Source: an uncultured Alphaproteobacteria bacterium (GTDB taxonomy: Bacteria; Pseudomonadota; Alphaproteobacteria; HIMB59; GCA-002718135). From it: DNA of 38,636 bases. Below the pieces are notes generated by a model. It saw nothing but the letters and a program-made list of their open reading frames with translations. It searched no databases and had not been told where the DNA came from. The stretch is from NCBI GenBank assembly GCA_902602695.1, contig CACKRO010000012.1, positions 1-38,636 of the forward strand, read 5' to 3'. Of the stretch, positions 26,316 through 34,025 are shown piece by piece. The position numbers and the translations under genes were made by a program. Position 1 is the stretch's first letter; every line of letters begins with the position of its first letter.

Positions 26316-27218
26316 TTAATTTATTACAAAATTTTTTTCAAAAGCTAAGCTTGAATGATTATTAAGAAATAATACATTCCAATATGTAGAATAAGTAATT
26401 ATTGCTGAACGACTGACTATATTATTTTTATCATCAATTAAATAAATTTTATAATTCATATCTTTAATTATTTTTCCTATAACATCATTAATATTATTTT
26501 TAGATATTTCATCATTGTTTATAATTTCAATCAGCATATTTGGCTGATCTCTTTTTATTCTTTCCTTAATATCTTTTAAAACTTTATATTCATATTTCTC
26601 TATATCCATTTTAATTAAATCAATTTTATTTATATTATTATGTTCTAAATATTTGCTTAACTTTTTTTGTTTTATTTCTTTCCATTTTGAATTTATAGTT
26701 TCAGAATAATAATTTTTAATCTTTTTATCAGATGTTGTTCTGTAACCATCAAAGTAAACAACCTCCTCTTTGTCACCAAGAGCAAATGGATTAATACTTA
26801 AATCAATTTTATTCTTTATTTTAATTTTTTTTAAAGCAACTAAAAATTCCCTTGATGGTTCGAAAGCATGAATTTTACTTTTATAATTAGCCATGTGAGA
26901 TACAATAGAATAAAGACCTATATTTGCCCCTATATCTATAATCTCATCACTTCTACATGAGAGAAAAAACCATATTTTTAAACTAAGTGGCTCATGTGCA
27001 TTTTTTATTCCCTTCCAAAAAATTGTATTTTCTAAAATTGTTCCTATTGAATATAAATATGCATTTTGATCCATGAATTTAATTTTAAAATAGCCTTTAA
27101 AGTGCAAATGCTGAAACAGCTTCTCAGGTGGGATAAAAATATTTTTAATTAAGTAAAAAAATATTAACTTCAGTTTATTGGGTATTAAATTGTATATATT
27201 TTTAAATAATTGTTTCAT
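26316..27218 (-). CDS. FkbM-family SAM-dependent methyltransferase
   Basis: The 300-residue protein has a typical FkbM core. The SAM-binding motif is IIDIGANIGLYSIVS (about 93-107), with HAFEPSREF at about 118 and IDLIKMDIEKYEYKVLKDI at about 200-218. FkbM enzymes O-methylate sugars of polysaccharides, glycolipids or polyketides. The 90-residue N-terminal part is hydrophobic-rich but has no clear export signal. It is the last gene of the minus-strand run with the VTC, CotH and DUF4956 genes, 40 bp after the VTC gene, and beside glycosyltransferase genes, which suggests methylation of a surface glycan. The substrate is unknown. Confidence 0.88.
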   Translation of the reverse strand: MKQLFKNIYNLIPNKLKLIFFYLIKNIFIPPEKLFQHLHFKGYFKIKFMDQNAYLYSIGTILENTIFWKGIKNAHEPLSLKIWFFLSCRSDEIIDIGANIGLYSIVSHMANYKSKIHAFEPSREFLVALKKIKIKNKIDLSINPFALGDKEEVVYFDGYRTTSDKKIKNYYSETINSKWKEIKQKKLSKYLEHNNINKIDLIKMDIEKYEYKVLKDIKERIKRDQPNMLIEIINNDEISKNNINDVIGKIIKDMNYKIYLIDDKNNIVSRSAIITYSTYWNVLFLNNHSSLAFEKNFVIN

Positions 27219-27258
27219 ATCCTTTAATAATAATTACATGATTTAATAATCTAAAGCA

Positions 27259-27891
27259 TTAGTTTTTTATAAGATATCTATTCTGATTATTAATATATAA
27301 TATACCTCTTGAATATTTTGAAAATCGTCTAAGGTTAAAAGGTAATGTATCAATAATATTTTTAAAATTTATATCCATAGGAGCTTTTATCTCTAAAACA
27401 ATATCATTATCATTTATGCTCAAAGAATCTATGTCATTAAATTTAAATCTTCTATATTTAATATTCATGTCAATATTAATTTTTAGATCCTTAATAACAT
27501 AATAATATCTTAAATAAGTTACATAAATTTTTGGAAAAACAATTCCATGATCTGAAACAATTATTCCATTTTTTAAATAATTATTTAATTTATATTCATT
27601 TATTTTTTCTGATATTTTATATTTACCTTCAACTGATGTAATTTTTTTTTCAAAAAAAATTTCTTTTTTAAAATTTAATAAATTATCATATGATCTAAAT
27701 CTAATTTTTTTTCTAGGCACAATACCTTCTTCTGAGTCAATTAAAGATTTATTATTTTCCGTATCAAAGTATAGTGATGTAATATACCTTTTAGGATACA
27801 TCACTTTACCCTTTTGTAATTTAATCCATAGTTTCAATTTATCTAAATTTTGTGAATGTAAAAAAAACTTATCTTCTATTCTAAAAGACAT
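27259..27891 (-). CDS. VTC-domain protein (polyphosphate polymerase-like triphosphate tunnel fold)
   Basis: The 210-residue protein is essentially a lone VTC domain, related to the catalytic domain of yeast polyphosphate polymerase Vtc4. Charged pairs that line the triphosphate tunnel are recognisable in order: RIEDK (residues 4-8), KKIRFRSY, FFEKK with KYKIS, a lysine- and arginine-rich strand at YVTYLRYYYV, VLEIKAPM near the C terminus, and FSKYSRGIL. No membrane span or SPX domain is present. It starts 2 bp after the CotH-like gene and so is surely co-translated. VTC, CotH and DUF4956 genes are known to occur together in bacteria, but the joint function is unproven; polyphosphate synthesis from ATP is an inference. 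Confidence 0.82.
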   Translation of the reverse strand: MSFRIEDKFFLHSQNLDKLKLWIKLQKGKVMYPKRYITSLYFDTENNKSLIDSEEGIVPRKKIRFRSYDNLLNFKKEIFFEKKITSVEGKYKISEKINEYKLNNYLKNGIIVSDHGIVFPKIYVTYLRYYYVIKDLKINIDMNIKYRRFKFNDIDSLSINDNDIVLEIKAPMDINFKNIIDTLPFNLRRFSKYSRGILYINNQNRYLIKN

Positions 27892-27893
27892 CT

Positions 27894-30143
27894 TTAAAAA
27901 TTTTTTAACTTGGAACCTTTTTCAACATGTATCTTTGATGAATTACATTGAAGATCATTAACTGAAATATACCCACCATAAAATTCTTGTTTTTTTCTAT
28001 AAGCTAAAATACAATTTTTGACATCAGATACAAACAATTGATTTATATCTACAAATGATGAGTCTTTAATAGCCACACCTGTATTAGAATGTACAATTTC
28101 TAAACTATCAATTTTTGTCGATGACTTTTCTCCCATAGATATACCTTTATCACCACAATTATTAATATACCCTTTAACTAATAAATAATTTCCAAAAGAG
28201 AAATCTAAGCAGTCATTAAATGCATTTTTAATTTCAACAAAATTTATTTCAACATTTGAAAAGTCAATATCTAACGCATCAGATTTTGAGTTAATAACAT
28301 TTATTTTCTCAAAGTGACCATTTACGTGTAATAAATTTATTGCATCTTCACAAATTGAGTTTTTAAAATATATATTCAGATCACTTATATTCATATCAAA
28401 AAAAGTTAAACATCCACTTAAATAATTTCTTTCAGTTATTAAATTATTATCATTGAATTCTTTATCTAGACCTTCAAAAATAATATTCTTTTTGATTAAA
28501 TCACCATTTTGAAAAAGAACTCTACCCGAATTACTTAATTGCGTTATTTTTATATTATTTTTATTTATTTTAAGATCAATTCCTTCATTATAATAAATAG
28601 TTGTATTTTGTAATTTTAAATAATTATTTAGTTTTGCAATTTTATACTTTTCATATAAATCAAAATTTAAACTAAAATTCATTATAGAAATATTACCTAA
28701 AAATATAACGGGGGACTCATTTATTTTTAATCTTTGAGAAAGAAGTGATAATATATCTTTTGTTTTGTATTCCAAATTTTCACATAATTCTACTTGATTA
28801 TTACAAATAATTATTTGATTACTTTTTCTATCTTGAAAGGCAAATAATAAATTTTCTGTATTCTTTGATTCTATGTATTGTATAAGATTATTATCAAACT
28901 CATTCTTTTTCACTTTATCTTTTTTTTGAATAATCCTAATGTTTTTTTTTATGTTTTTTATATAATTATTAATCTCACTTTTTTCGAATAATACATTACT
29001 TTTTTTTAAATTTTCATAAAGTAAATCAATATTTACCTTGTCTAAAAGACTTAATGTATTTTGGATTACAAATTCATTTTTAAGATCTAAAGATCCATAG
29101 TAATTATTAATATTTAAATTAAGATTACCATCATAGTATATTGGAATAAAATTATCTTTAATTGCATCATAATAAAATTTTCTATTGTGCTCGATTAATC
29201 CGTGGTAGCCGTCTGCAGCCAGCATAAGTAAATCGAAAGTGTCTAAAAATAGTTTATGTTTTTCATTATTATTTGATAAAATCTTATTATCTAAATTTAG
29301 TGATTTCATTGGATTGGAATAATTTTTGATTTCTGATAAATATTTAAAATAGGCGAAATTTAAAGTTGTCAGTGCTTTAGTTGATATATCAATTGCATCT
29401 TTATTTTTTATCCAATTAATATTATCAATTCTTGCCAATCTAAAATTTTCTGAATTTTGAGAAATTAAATCTTCATTTTTTGACCATAATAAATTTTCAT
29501 CACCCTCTAAAATGGGCCCTTCTTTTAGAAGGTTATTTTCTAAGAATTCTTTGACAATTTTTTCTTGTAGTAACATTTTACTTTTATTTCCTAAAAATTC
29601 GATATCAACTATAAAAGTTCTAGGAGCAAGATATCCAATCTGCTTGAGAAGATATATAAAAAAAATTTCGTTTTTAAAATTTCTTGTTTCAGGTAAAAAA
29701 AGTTTAAAATTTGTAATACCTATAATATTTCCTTCAAGTAAATTTATATCAAGACTTTGTTCTAATTTACCTTCATTAAAATCAATATGATCTTTCCAGT
29801 CACCATGCTGTCTTAATTTTGCTTTAAAATTACAAATTATGCCATCATTAGTATGAATCTCAATATCTCCTTCAAATGTTTTTTTATATTTTTCAGGTAT
29901 AGAATATTTTTTTAATTTTATTATATTCATTGAATTTTTAATCCATTTTTTATTCTTATTAACTCTAATTTTAATTATTTTTATATTTGAAGAAGTAAAA
30001 CTTTTTGAAAGACCAAATTCTAAATCACAAAAATTTCCTGCTGTATCTAACTCTATTTTTTTACTAGCATATGAAAAATTAGTAAAAAAAATTATTAAAA
30101 ATATTTTTATAAAAGTAAAATTTAAAAACAGCTTTAATGACAC
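27894..30143 (-). CDS. Secreted CotH-like kinase with C-terminal right-handed beta-helix (GTG start)
   Basis: The 749-residue protein has an N-terminal signal peptide (about 1-27, ending FSYASKK). A CotH kinase-like domain follows (about 90-345): FKAKLRQHGDW, LFLPETRNFKNEIFFIYLLKQIGYLAPR and LLQEKIVKEFL, with the nucleotide and metal-site signature ADGYHGLIEHNRKFYYD ... IPIYYDGN (about 310-340). CotH of Bacillus phosphorylates spore-coat proteins. A middle region of low complexity leads to a beta-helix (about 540-740) recognisable from repeating strands such as SDALDIDFSN, DCLDFSFGN, DKGISMGEKS and NTGVAIKDSS. The start is GTG, 4 bp after the DUF4956 stop; no ATG precedes the signal sequence. 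Probably periplasmic or surface-exposed; target unknown. Confidence 0.8.
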   Translation of the reverse strand: MSLKLFLNFTFIKIFLIIFFTNFSYASKKIELDTAGNFCDLEFGLSKSFTSSNIKIIKIRVNKNKKWIKNSMNIIKLKKYSIPEKYKKTFEGDIEIHTNDGIICNFKAKLRQHGDWKDHIDFNEGKLEQSLDINLLEGNIIGITNFKLFLPETRNFKNEIFFIYLLKQIGYLAPRTFIVDIEFLGNKSKMLLQEKIVKEFLENNLLKEGPILEGDENLLWSKNEDLISQNSENFRLARIDNINWIKNKDAIDISTKALTTLNFAYFKYLSEIKNYSNPMKSLNLDNKILSNNNEKHKLFLDTFDLLMLAADGYHGLIEHNRKFYYDAIKDNFIPIYYDGNLNLNINNYYGSLDLKNEFVIQNTLSLLDKVNIDLLYENLKKSNVLFEKSEINNYIKNIKKNIRIIQKKDKVKKNEFDNNLIQYIESKNTENLLFAFQDRKSNQIIICNNQVELCENLEYKTKDILSLLSQRLKINESPVIFLGNISIMNFSLNFDLYEKYKIAKLNNYLKLQNTTIYYNEGIDLKINKNNIKITQLSNSGRVLFQNGDLIKKNIIFEGLDKEFNDNNLITERNYLSGCLTFFDMNISDLNIYFKNSICEDAINLLHVNGHFEKINVINSKSDALDIDFSNVEINFVEIKNAFNDCLDFSFGNYLLVKGYINNCGDKGISMGEKSSTKIDSLEIVHSNTGVAIKDSSFVDINQLFVSDVKNCILAYRKKQEFYGGYISVNDLQCNSSKIHVEKGSKLKNF

Positions 30144-30147
30144 TTTA

Positions 30148-30816
30148 TTAATTTGAATATTTTATTTCTATTCCAATTATATCTAAATTGTTAGAAATTT
30201 TATCGTGCATGGCTTCTAAATCCTTTTTATTTTCAAATGCAAATTTATAGTTGTAAGAAGAATCATTTTTAGAGAAATAAAAATGAATTAATGACTTATG
30301 TTTTTTTGCAGAATTTATTTCGTTAGAAGATGTGATTTCTAGAAAATTTAATGATGAACCTTCTTCAAATGATAAATTAAATGGTCTTTTGTTTAATAGT
30401 AATAAAATACGCTCATAAAAGTATGCAAAAAATATTATTATTAAAAGGAAGAATATAACTATTAAACCCCATTTAAGATCGACTGATATAGAAATACCCA
30501 AAGTTAATAAGGCAAAAAACATAACTAATTCAAAAGGACTTTTGACGGGATTTCTAAATCTAACAATAGATAGTGCGCCAATCATACCTAAAGAAAGAGC
30601 AATATTGTTCATAATTACAGAAGCAATTACAAAAGAAATAAATGGTAAAATTAAATACGTCAAAGTTTGGTGCTGTGTTCTTACCCATGCTTGCCCAGTT
30701 ATTGATAAAGATGTACGTATAATGAATCCAGATATAATAGTGAATATAATTTTTAAAAAAATATCTTGATTATTTTGAAATAGGTAAAAAATATATGATA
30801 AATCAAAATCATCCAT
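30148..30816 (-). CDS. DUF4956 membrane protein
   Basis: The 222-residue protein has about four hydrophobic segments (roughly 20-36, 50-70, 75-110, 115-135). The family signature is LSLGMIGALSIVRFRNPVKSPFELVMF in the middle. A soluble C-terminal domain of about 85 residues probably faces the cytoplasm. Biochemical function of the family is unknown. It is the first gene of the four-gene minus-strand run and directly precedes the CotH-like gene, the partner with which it commonly occurs. It may be the membrane anchor or conduit for the VTC and CotH proteins (inference). It faces the divergent GT-C-like gene across about 218 bp. Confidence 0.83.
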   Translation of the reverse strand: MDDFDLSYIFYLFQNNQDIFLKIIFTIISGFIIRTSLSITGQAWVRTQHQTLTYLILPFISFVIASVIMNNIALSLGMIGALSIVRFRNPVKSPFELVMFFALLTLGISISVDLKWGLIVIFFLLIIIFFAYFYERILLLLNKRPFNLSFEEGSSLNFLEITSSNEINSAKKHKSLIHFYFSKNDSSYNYKFAFENKKDLEAMHDKISNNLDIIGIEIKYSN

Positions 30817-30981
30817 ATTATCATTTTAAATTAAATATGAATTTTTAAAAGAGAAATTAGTGTTTTTCTAGCATAAGTATTTATAATCAAGATTATTCAA
30901 AAGCTATTTATATTAAATGTAGGAGCTAATTTCACGCATTATCTTGTCAAACATATAATTAATTTAAATTTTTATAAAAAT

Positions 30982-30990
30982 TGATATAAT
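30982..30990 (+). promoter_or_regulatory. Extended -10 promoter upstream of the GT-C-like gene
   Basis: TGATATAAT is a perfect extended -10 (TG-N-TATAAT); no good -35 lies at 16-18 bp upstream. The predicted start near 30997 leaves about 38 nt before ATG 31035. The rest of the 30817-31034 gap shows no gene or strong repeat. Confidence 0.5.
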
Positions 30991-31034
30991 AATATTATTT
31001 GCATATCTATTTACTAAATAGATTAACTTATCCG

Positions 31035-32444
31035 ATGATAAAAAAAATATCTGTTAATTTTTGTTATATATTTTCTTTTTTTAGTATTTTTTTTTATTTT
31101 CTTACTTCTTTTTATCAACCATTAATTGGTGATGATATTTTTGTGTTTTATGATGTAAAGAATTCAGAAGACTTCTTTTCATATTTTGTTTTTAAATATA
31201 ACAATTGGACAGGAAGATTTTTACAAATTGTTTTGGGTTATTATCTTTTTACAAATGAATATTTTTTAATATTTTTTAAACTAGCAAGTATACCAACTTT
31301 TTTTATAACCATGTGGCTGGCATGGTACTGTATAACTAGTAAATTTATAAAATTATCTGATGAAAATTTCTGGACTTTTTTTGTTTTTTCTTCTCTTGTT
31401 TGGTTTTCATTGCCTGCGATAGCAGAAAATATTGTTTGGGTAACTGGATTTATAACATGGTTATATCCAATGTTTATTTCTCTAATTTTTTTAACTTTAA
31501 TTTTTTATTTTTATAATTCTACAAGCGAAAATAATTTTAAAATCAAAAATTTTACTTGGAAATTTATACCTATAATTATTACAGGATTCCTAAGTGGGAG
31601 TTCGATTGAGCAGTTATCTATTATAATTTTATTTGTTACATCATATATTTTTTATTTAATAATATTTGTAAACAATAAGAAAATTAGTACTGAATATTAT
31701 ATAGGATATTTATTTTTAATTCTGGGTATTTTGTTTTTATTTTTAGCACCAGGTAATTATACAAGAATGAATTTAGTAGAATCTAACTTTATCGAAAAAA
31801 TATTTAAATTTACAATCTACCTTTTTAGCTCTTACTTTTTTTTAGGAAATGTTAAAGAGGCAATGATTTTCTTTTTTTCAATTATTTTGTTATTTTTTTT
31901 ATTTAATCCAGAAACAAGAATCACCATCAATGTTTTAAAAAAATCACTATTTTGGCTTGTCGCTAGTCTTATTGGTTTGTTTATTATGATTCCATTGACT
32001 AATTTTCTATCAATAAGAACTATATTTTTTCCAATTATCTTTATATTTTTTTTTATTTTATCAATAAATATTAATTTAGAAAATAACATTAATAATACTA
32101 AACCTTTAAAAAAATATTTTGTTTTGATTATAATATCATCATTATTATTTTTTGACTCTTTTACTTCTTTTTTATCCAATAGGAGTTTGTATTATGAAAA
32201 TAATTATAGAAATTATTTAATAAATGAAGCTAGGATCTTAGATCAGGAATATTTAGAGGTGCCTTTTTATACAACAATTCCATCAAGATTGACCTATAAT
32301 CTAAACCCTGAACATGATAGGGAATTTTTAAAAAATATATCAAAAATAATAAATATAAAAATAGTTCACCAAGATACTGATAATGCAGCACTTCCTAACA
32401 GTAAAAATATTTTAAAGGAATTTAAGAATATACTGGATAAATAA
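31035..32444 (+). CDS. Polytopic membrane protein, probable GT-C glycosyltransferase (DUF6056-like)
   Basis: The 469-residue protein has about ten to eleven membrane spans. An acidic DD pair in the first extracytoplasmic loop (LIGDDIFVF) is followed by NWTGRFLQIVLGYYLF, and later by ENIVWVTGFITWLYP, SGSSIEQLSI and FLFLAPGNYTRM; this order resembles DUF6056 proteins. GT-C enzymes use such a loop DD/DE motif with polyprenyl-phosphate sugars outside the membrane. The frame is open from a TTG at 30999, but ATG 31035 directly precedes a basic-then-hydrophobic first span and is preferred. It converges on the GtrB-like gene (2 bp apart), a plausible supplier of its donor. The sugar and acceptor are unknown. 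Confidence 0.75.
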   Translation: MIKKISVNFCYIFSFFSIFFYFLTSFYQPLIGDDIFVFYDVKNSEDFFSYFVFKYNNWTGRFLQIVLGYYLFTNEYFLIFFKLASIPTFFITMWLAWYCITSKFIKLSDENFWTFFVFSSLVWFSLPAIAENIVWVTGFITWLYPMFISLIFLTLIFYFYNSTSENNFKIKNFTWKFIPIIITGFLSGSSIEQLSIIILFVTSYIFYLIIFVNNKKISTEYYIGYLFLILGILFLFLAPGNYTRMNLVESNFIEKIFKFTIYLFSSYFFLGNVKEAMIFFFSIILLFFLFNPETRITINVLKKSLFWLVASLIGLFIMIPLTNFLSIRTIFFPIIFIFFFILSININLENNINNTKPLKKYFVLIIISSLLFFDSFTSFLSNRSLYYENNYRNYLINEARILDQEYLEVPFYTTIPSRLTYNLNPEHDREFLKNISKIINIKIVHQDTDNAALPNSKNILKEFKNILDK

Positions 32445-32446
32445 AT

Positions 32447-33388
32447 TTAATCAGGCAATGTCTCTTCAATTACATATCTTGGTCTTTTTTTTATTTCCAA
32501 ATAAATTCTTCCAGTATATTCACTGATAAGACCTAAGATAAAAAAATTAAAAATATTAAAAAGAACAATTATCAAAAATATACTTGTCCAACCTCTAACT
32601 ATATTTCCAGAAAAATATGATATTAAAGCATACAGAGCAAAAATTAAAAAAAATAATGACAACAAAAAACATATTATAAAAGATAATCTCATAGGTAAAT
32701 TTGAGAAACCAAAAAAAGCATTTAAAGAAAAATCAAACATTTTTGAAATGGACCATCCCGATCTTCCTTTATGTCTTTTGTCTCTATTAAATACTATTAT
32801 ATCCTCCTTAAAACCTGGCCAAACTATAAGTCCTCTTAAAAAAGGATCGCTTTCCTCTAAATTATTTAAGAAACTTAGCACTTTTCTATCAAAAATTTTA
32901 AAATCTGATACTTGTTTTTTTATTTTAGTTTTAGAAAGTAAATTAAACATATAATAAAAAATACTAGCTGTAATTTTCTTAAAAAAACTATCTTTTCTAG
33001 TACTACGTTGGCATGAAATTATATTGGCGTTGTTTGTTTTAATTTTGTTGTATAATTTTTCAATTAATTCAGGCGGATCTTGAAGATCGGTATCAATTAC
33101 TGTTGTATAAGTTCCTTTTGAATTTTTTAGTCCAGCAAATATTGCATTTTGGTGGCCAAAGTTTTTTTGAAGTTTTATTCCTTTTACATGTTTATCAATT
33201 AATTTTTTTTCTTTAATAATACTCCATGTTTCATCTTCAGATCCATCATCAATAAATATTATTTCATAGTTTTGTAAACTTAGTTTTTTAACTGTATTAT
33301 TAATTCTATCATAAAATTCATTTATATTTTTTTCTTCATTATAACATGGTGCTAATATTGAGAGTGAAACCAATTTTGAATTTTTCAT
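32447..33388 (-). CDS. GtrB/DPM1-like polyprenyl-phosphate glycosyltransferase (GT2)
   Basis: The 313-residue protein has an N-terminal GT-A domain: LSILAPCYNEEKNI, IIFIDDGSEDETW, the nucleotide-sugar motif VIDTDLQDPPELI and QVSDFKIFDRKVL. Two C-terminal membrane spans (about 232-252 and 265-288) are typical of GtrB/ArnC-like enzymes that move a sugar from a nucleotide donor onto undecaprenyl phosphate. RHKGRSGWSISKMFDFSLNAF is the conserved juxtamembrane segment. Together with the adjacent GT-C-like protein this suggests a two-step surface-glycan modification (inference). It is the last intact core-type gene before the repeat-rich region. Confidence 0.9.
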   Translation of the reverse strand: MKNSKLVSLSILAPCYNEEKNINEFYDRINNTVKKLSLQNYEIIFIDDGSEDETWSIIKEKKLIDKHVKGIKLQKNFGHQNAIFAGLKNSKGTYTTVIDTDLQDPPELIEKLYNKIKTNNANIISCQRSTRKDSFFKKITASIFYYMFNLLSKTKIKKQVSDFKIFDRKVLSFLNNLEESDPFLRGLIVWPGFKEDIIVFNRDKRHKGRSGWSISKMFDFSLNAFFGFSNLPMRLSFIICFLLSLFFLIFALYALISYFSGNIVRGWTSIFLIIVLFNIFNFFILGLISEYTGRIYLEIKKRPRYVIEETLPD

Positions 33389-33438
33389 AAATTAACTAAT
33401 AAATTATTAAACTATTAATTATTAACAGAAAATAAAGA

Positions 33439-33490
33439 TTTTTGGAAACTTCTTCGTAGAAACTTCGAACTAAGTTTTCATTATTTATCA
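33439..33490 (+). repeat. Diverged copy of the module-3 end element
   Basis: The segment from TTTTTGGAAACTTC through AGTTTTCATTATTTATCAG aligns in order and orientation with 38382-38434. It contains two ACTTC-led half repeats (33448 and 33462), as in the type-3 repeats there. No ATGGGGCGTTCTGTT core lies upstream, so it looks like a decayed island end. The rest of 33389-33564 is plain AT-rich sequence, plus a loose inverted repeat (ACTTCTTCG at 33448, CGAAGAAAGT at 33499). Confidence 0.4.
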
Positions 33491-33564
33491 GTTTTTTTGC
33501 GAAGAAAGTAACAGACACATCTTTTAATGCTTTTAAAGAAAATACAAAATTAATTTATTAATTA

Positions 33565-33768
33565 TTGGACAATATAAAAGGTGATAATGTTTATAGAGTT
33601 TATCCACACAAAGTATTTTGTAATATAACTATTAAAAATAGATACGTAACTCATGATGAAAAAAATATCTTTTATTATAATTTTGACCATACTAGTTTAA
33701 AAAGTTCTGAAATGATTAGTATTTTAATAATGAAAGAAATAGAAAAGATAGAACTTAAATCTAATTAA
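33565..33768 (+). pseudogene. Remnant: C-terminal tail of an SGNH-type acyltransferase (OafA-like)
   Basis: A 67-codon open segment with no good start (TTG only). It reads VYPHKVFCN ... KNRYVTHDEKNIFYYNFDHTSLKSSEM ... IMKEIEKIELKSN, which resembles the end of the SGNH domain of acyltransferase-3 proteins. In the intact family the catalytic DxxH is usually followed by a Ser (DDDHxS). Here the Asp three before His is Asn, and the rest of the gene is absent. Likely a decayed fragment left by a deletion or insertion; O-antigen or surface-glycan acylation would have been the original role. Identification is from memory of the family pattern. Confidence 0.5.
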
Positions 33769-33836
33769 GCTCTACTCTCCGCTTATCGTCTAGTTAAGTT
33801 TTCAACCATATTTGATATTTTCTTTTCTGTCTTAAT

Positions 33837-33851
33837 ATGGGGCGTTCTGTT
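33837..33851 (+). repeat. Core repeat, copy A
   Basis: ATGGGGCGTTCTGTT, a GC-rich word in AT-rich surroundings, identical at 36294 and 38331. Left boundary of module 1. The flank 33769-33836 shows no arm-type repeats. Confidence 0.85.
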
Positions 33852-33897
33852 TCCTTATCAGTCTGCCCTATGTCGCAGAATATAACACATTTTTAAA

Positions 33898-33965
33898 AGT
33901 GTGTGCAAAAAGTGTGTGCATTGATTTGTTGTTTTTGATGAATTTGCGACCTCAGAGTGTGTGCA
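33898..33965 (+). repeat. Type-1 direct repeats, left end of module 1
   Basis: AGTGTGTGCA at 33898-33907, 33911-33920 and 33956-33965, all in the same orientation. The third copy is embedded in CAGAGTGTGTGCAA, which recurs at 36214 at the other end of the module. Confidence 0.9.
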
Positions 33966-34025
33966 ATCTCGCAAATAACTAAAATTTAATTGATTTTTAA
34001 TAAGCATTAAGATTAAGATTGTTTA

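Noticed and set aside
30922-30950. TTGACA on the minus strand (30950-30945) as -35 of a promoter for the DUF4956-CotH-VTC operon.
   Set aside because: The bases at the right distance (AGCTCC) do not resemble a -10, and no other pair in the gap is convincing.
30999-31034. TTG start giving 12 more residues on the GT-C-like protein.
   Set aside because: The predicted transcription start (about 30997) leaves almost no leader for it, and ATG 31035 begins directly before the first membrane span.
33837-33900. The core repeat begins with ATG and would encode MGRSV at all three sites, suggesting a family of tiny proteins.
   Set aside because: The three frames diverge at once after the shared bases and stop after 12-19 codons with unrelated sequence; no ribosome-binding site precedes them. 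The conservation is at DNA level only.
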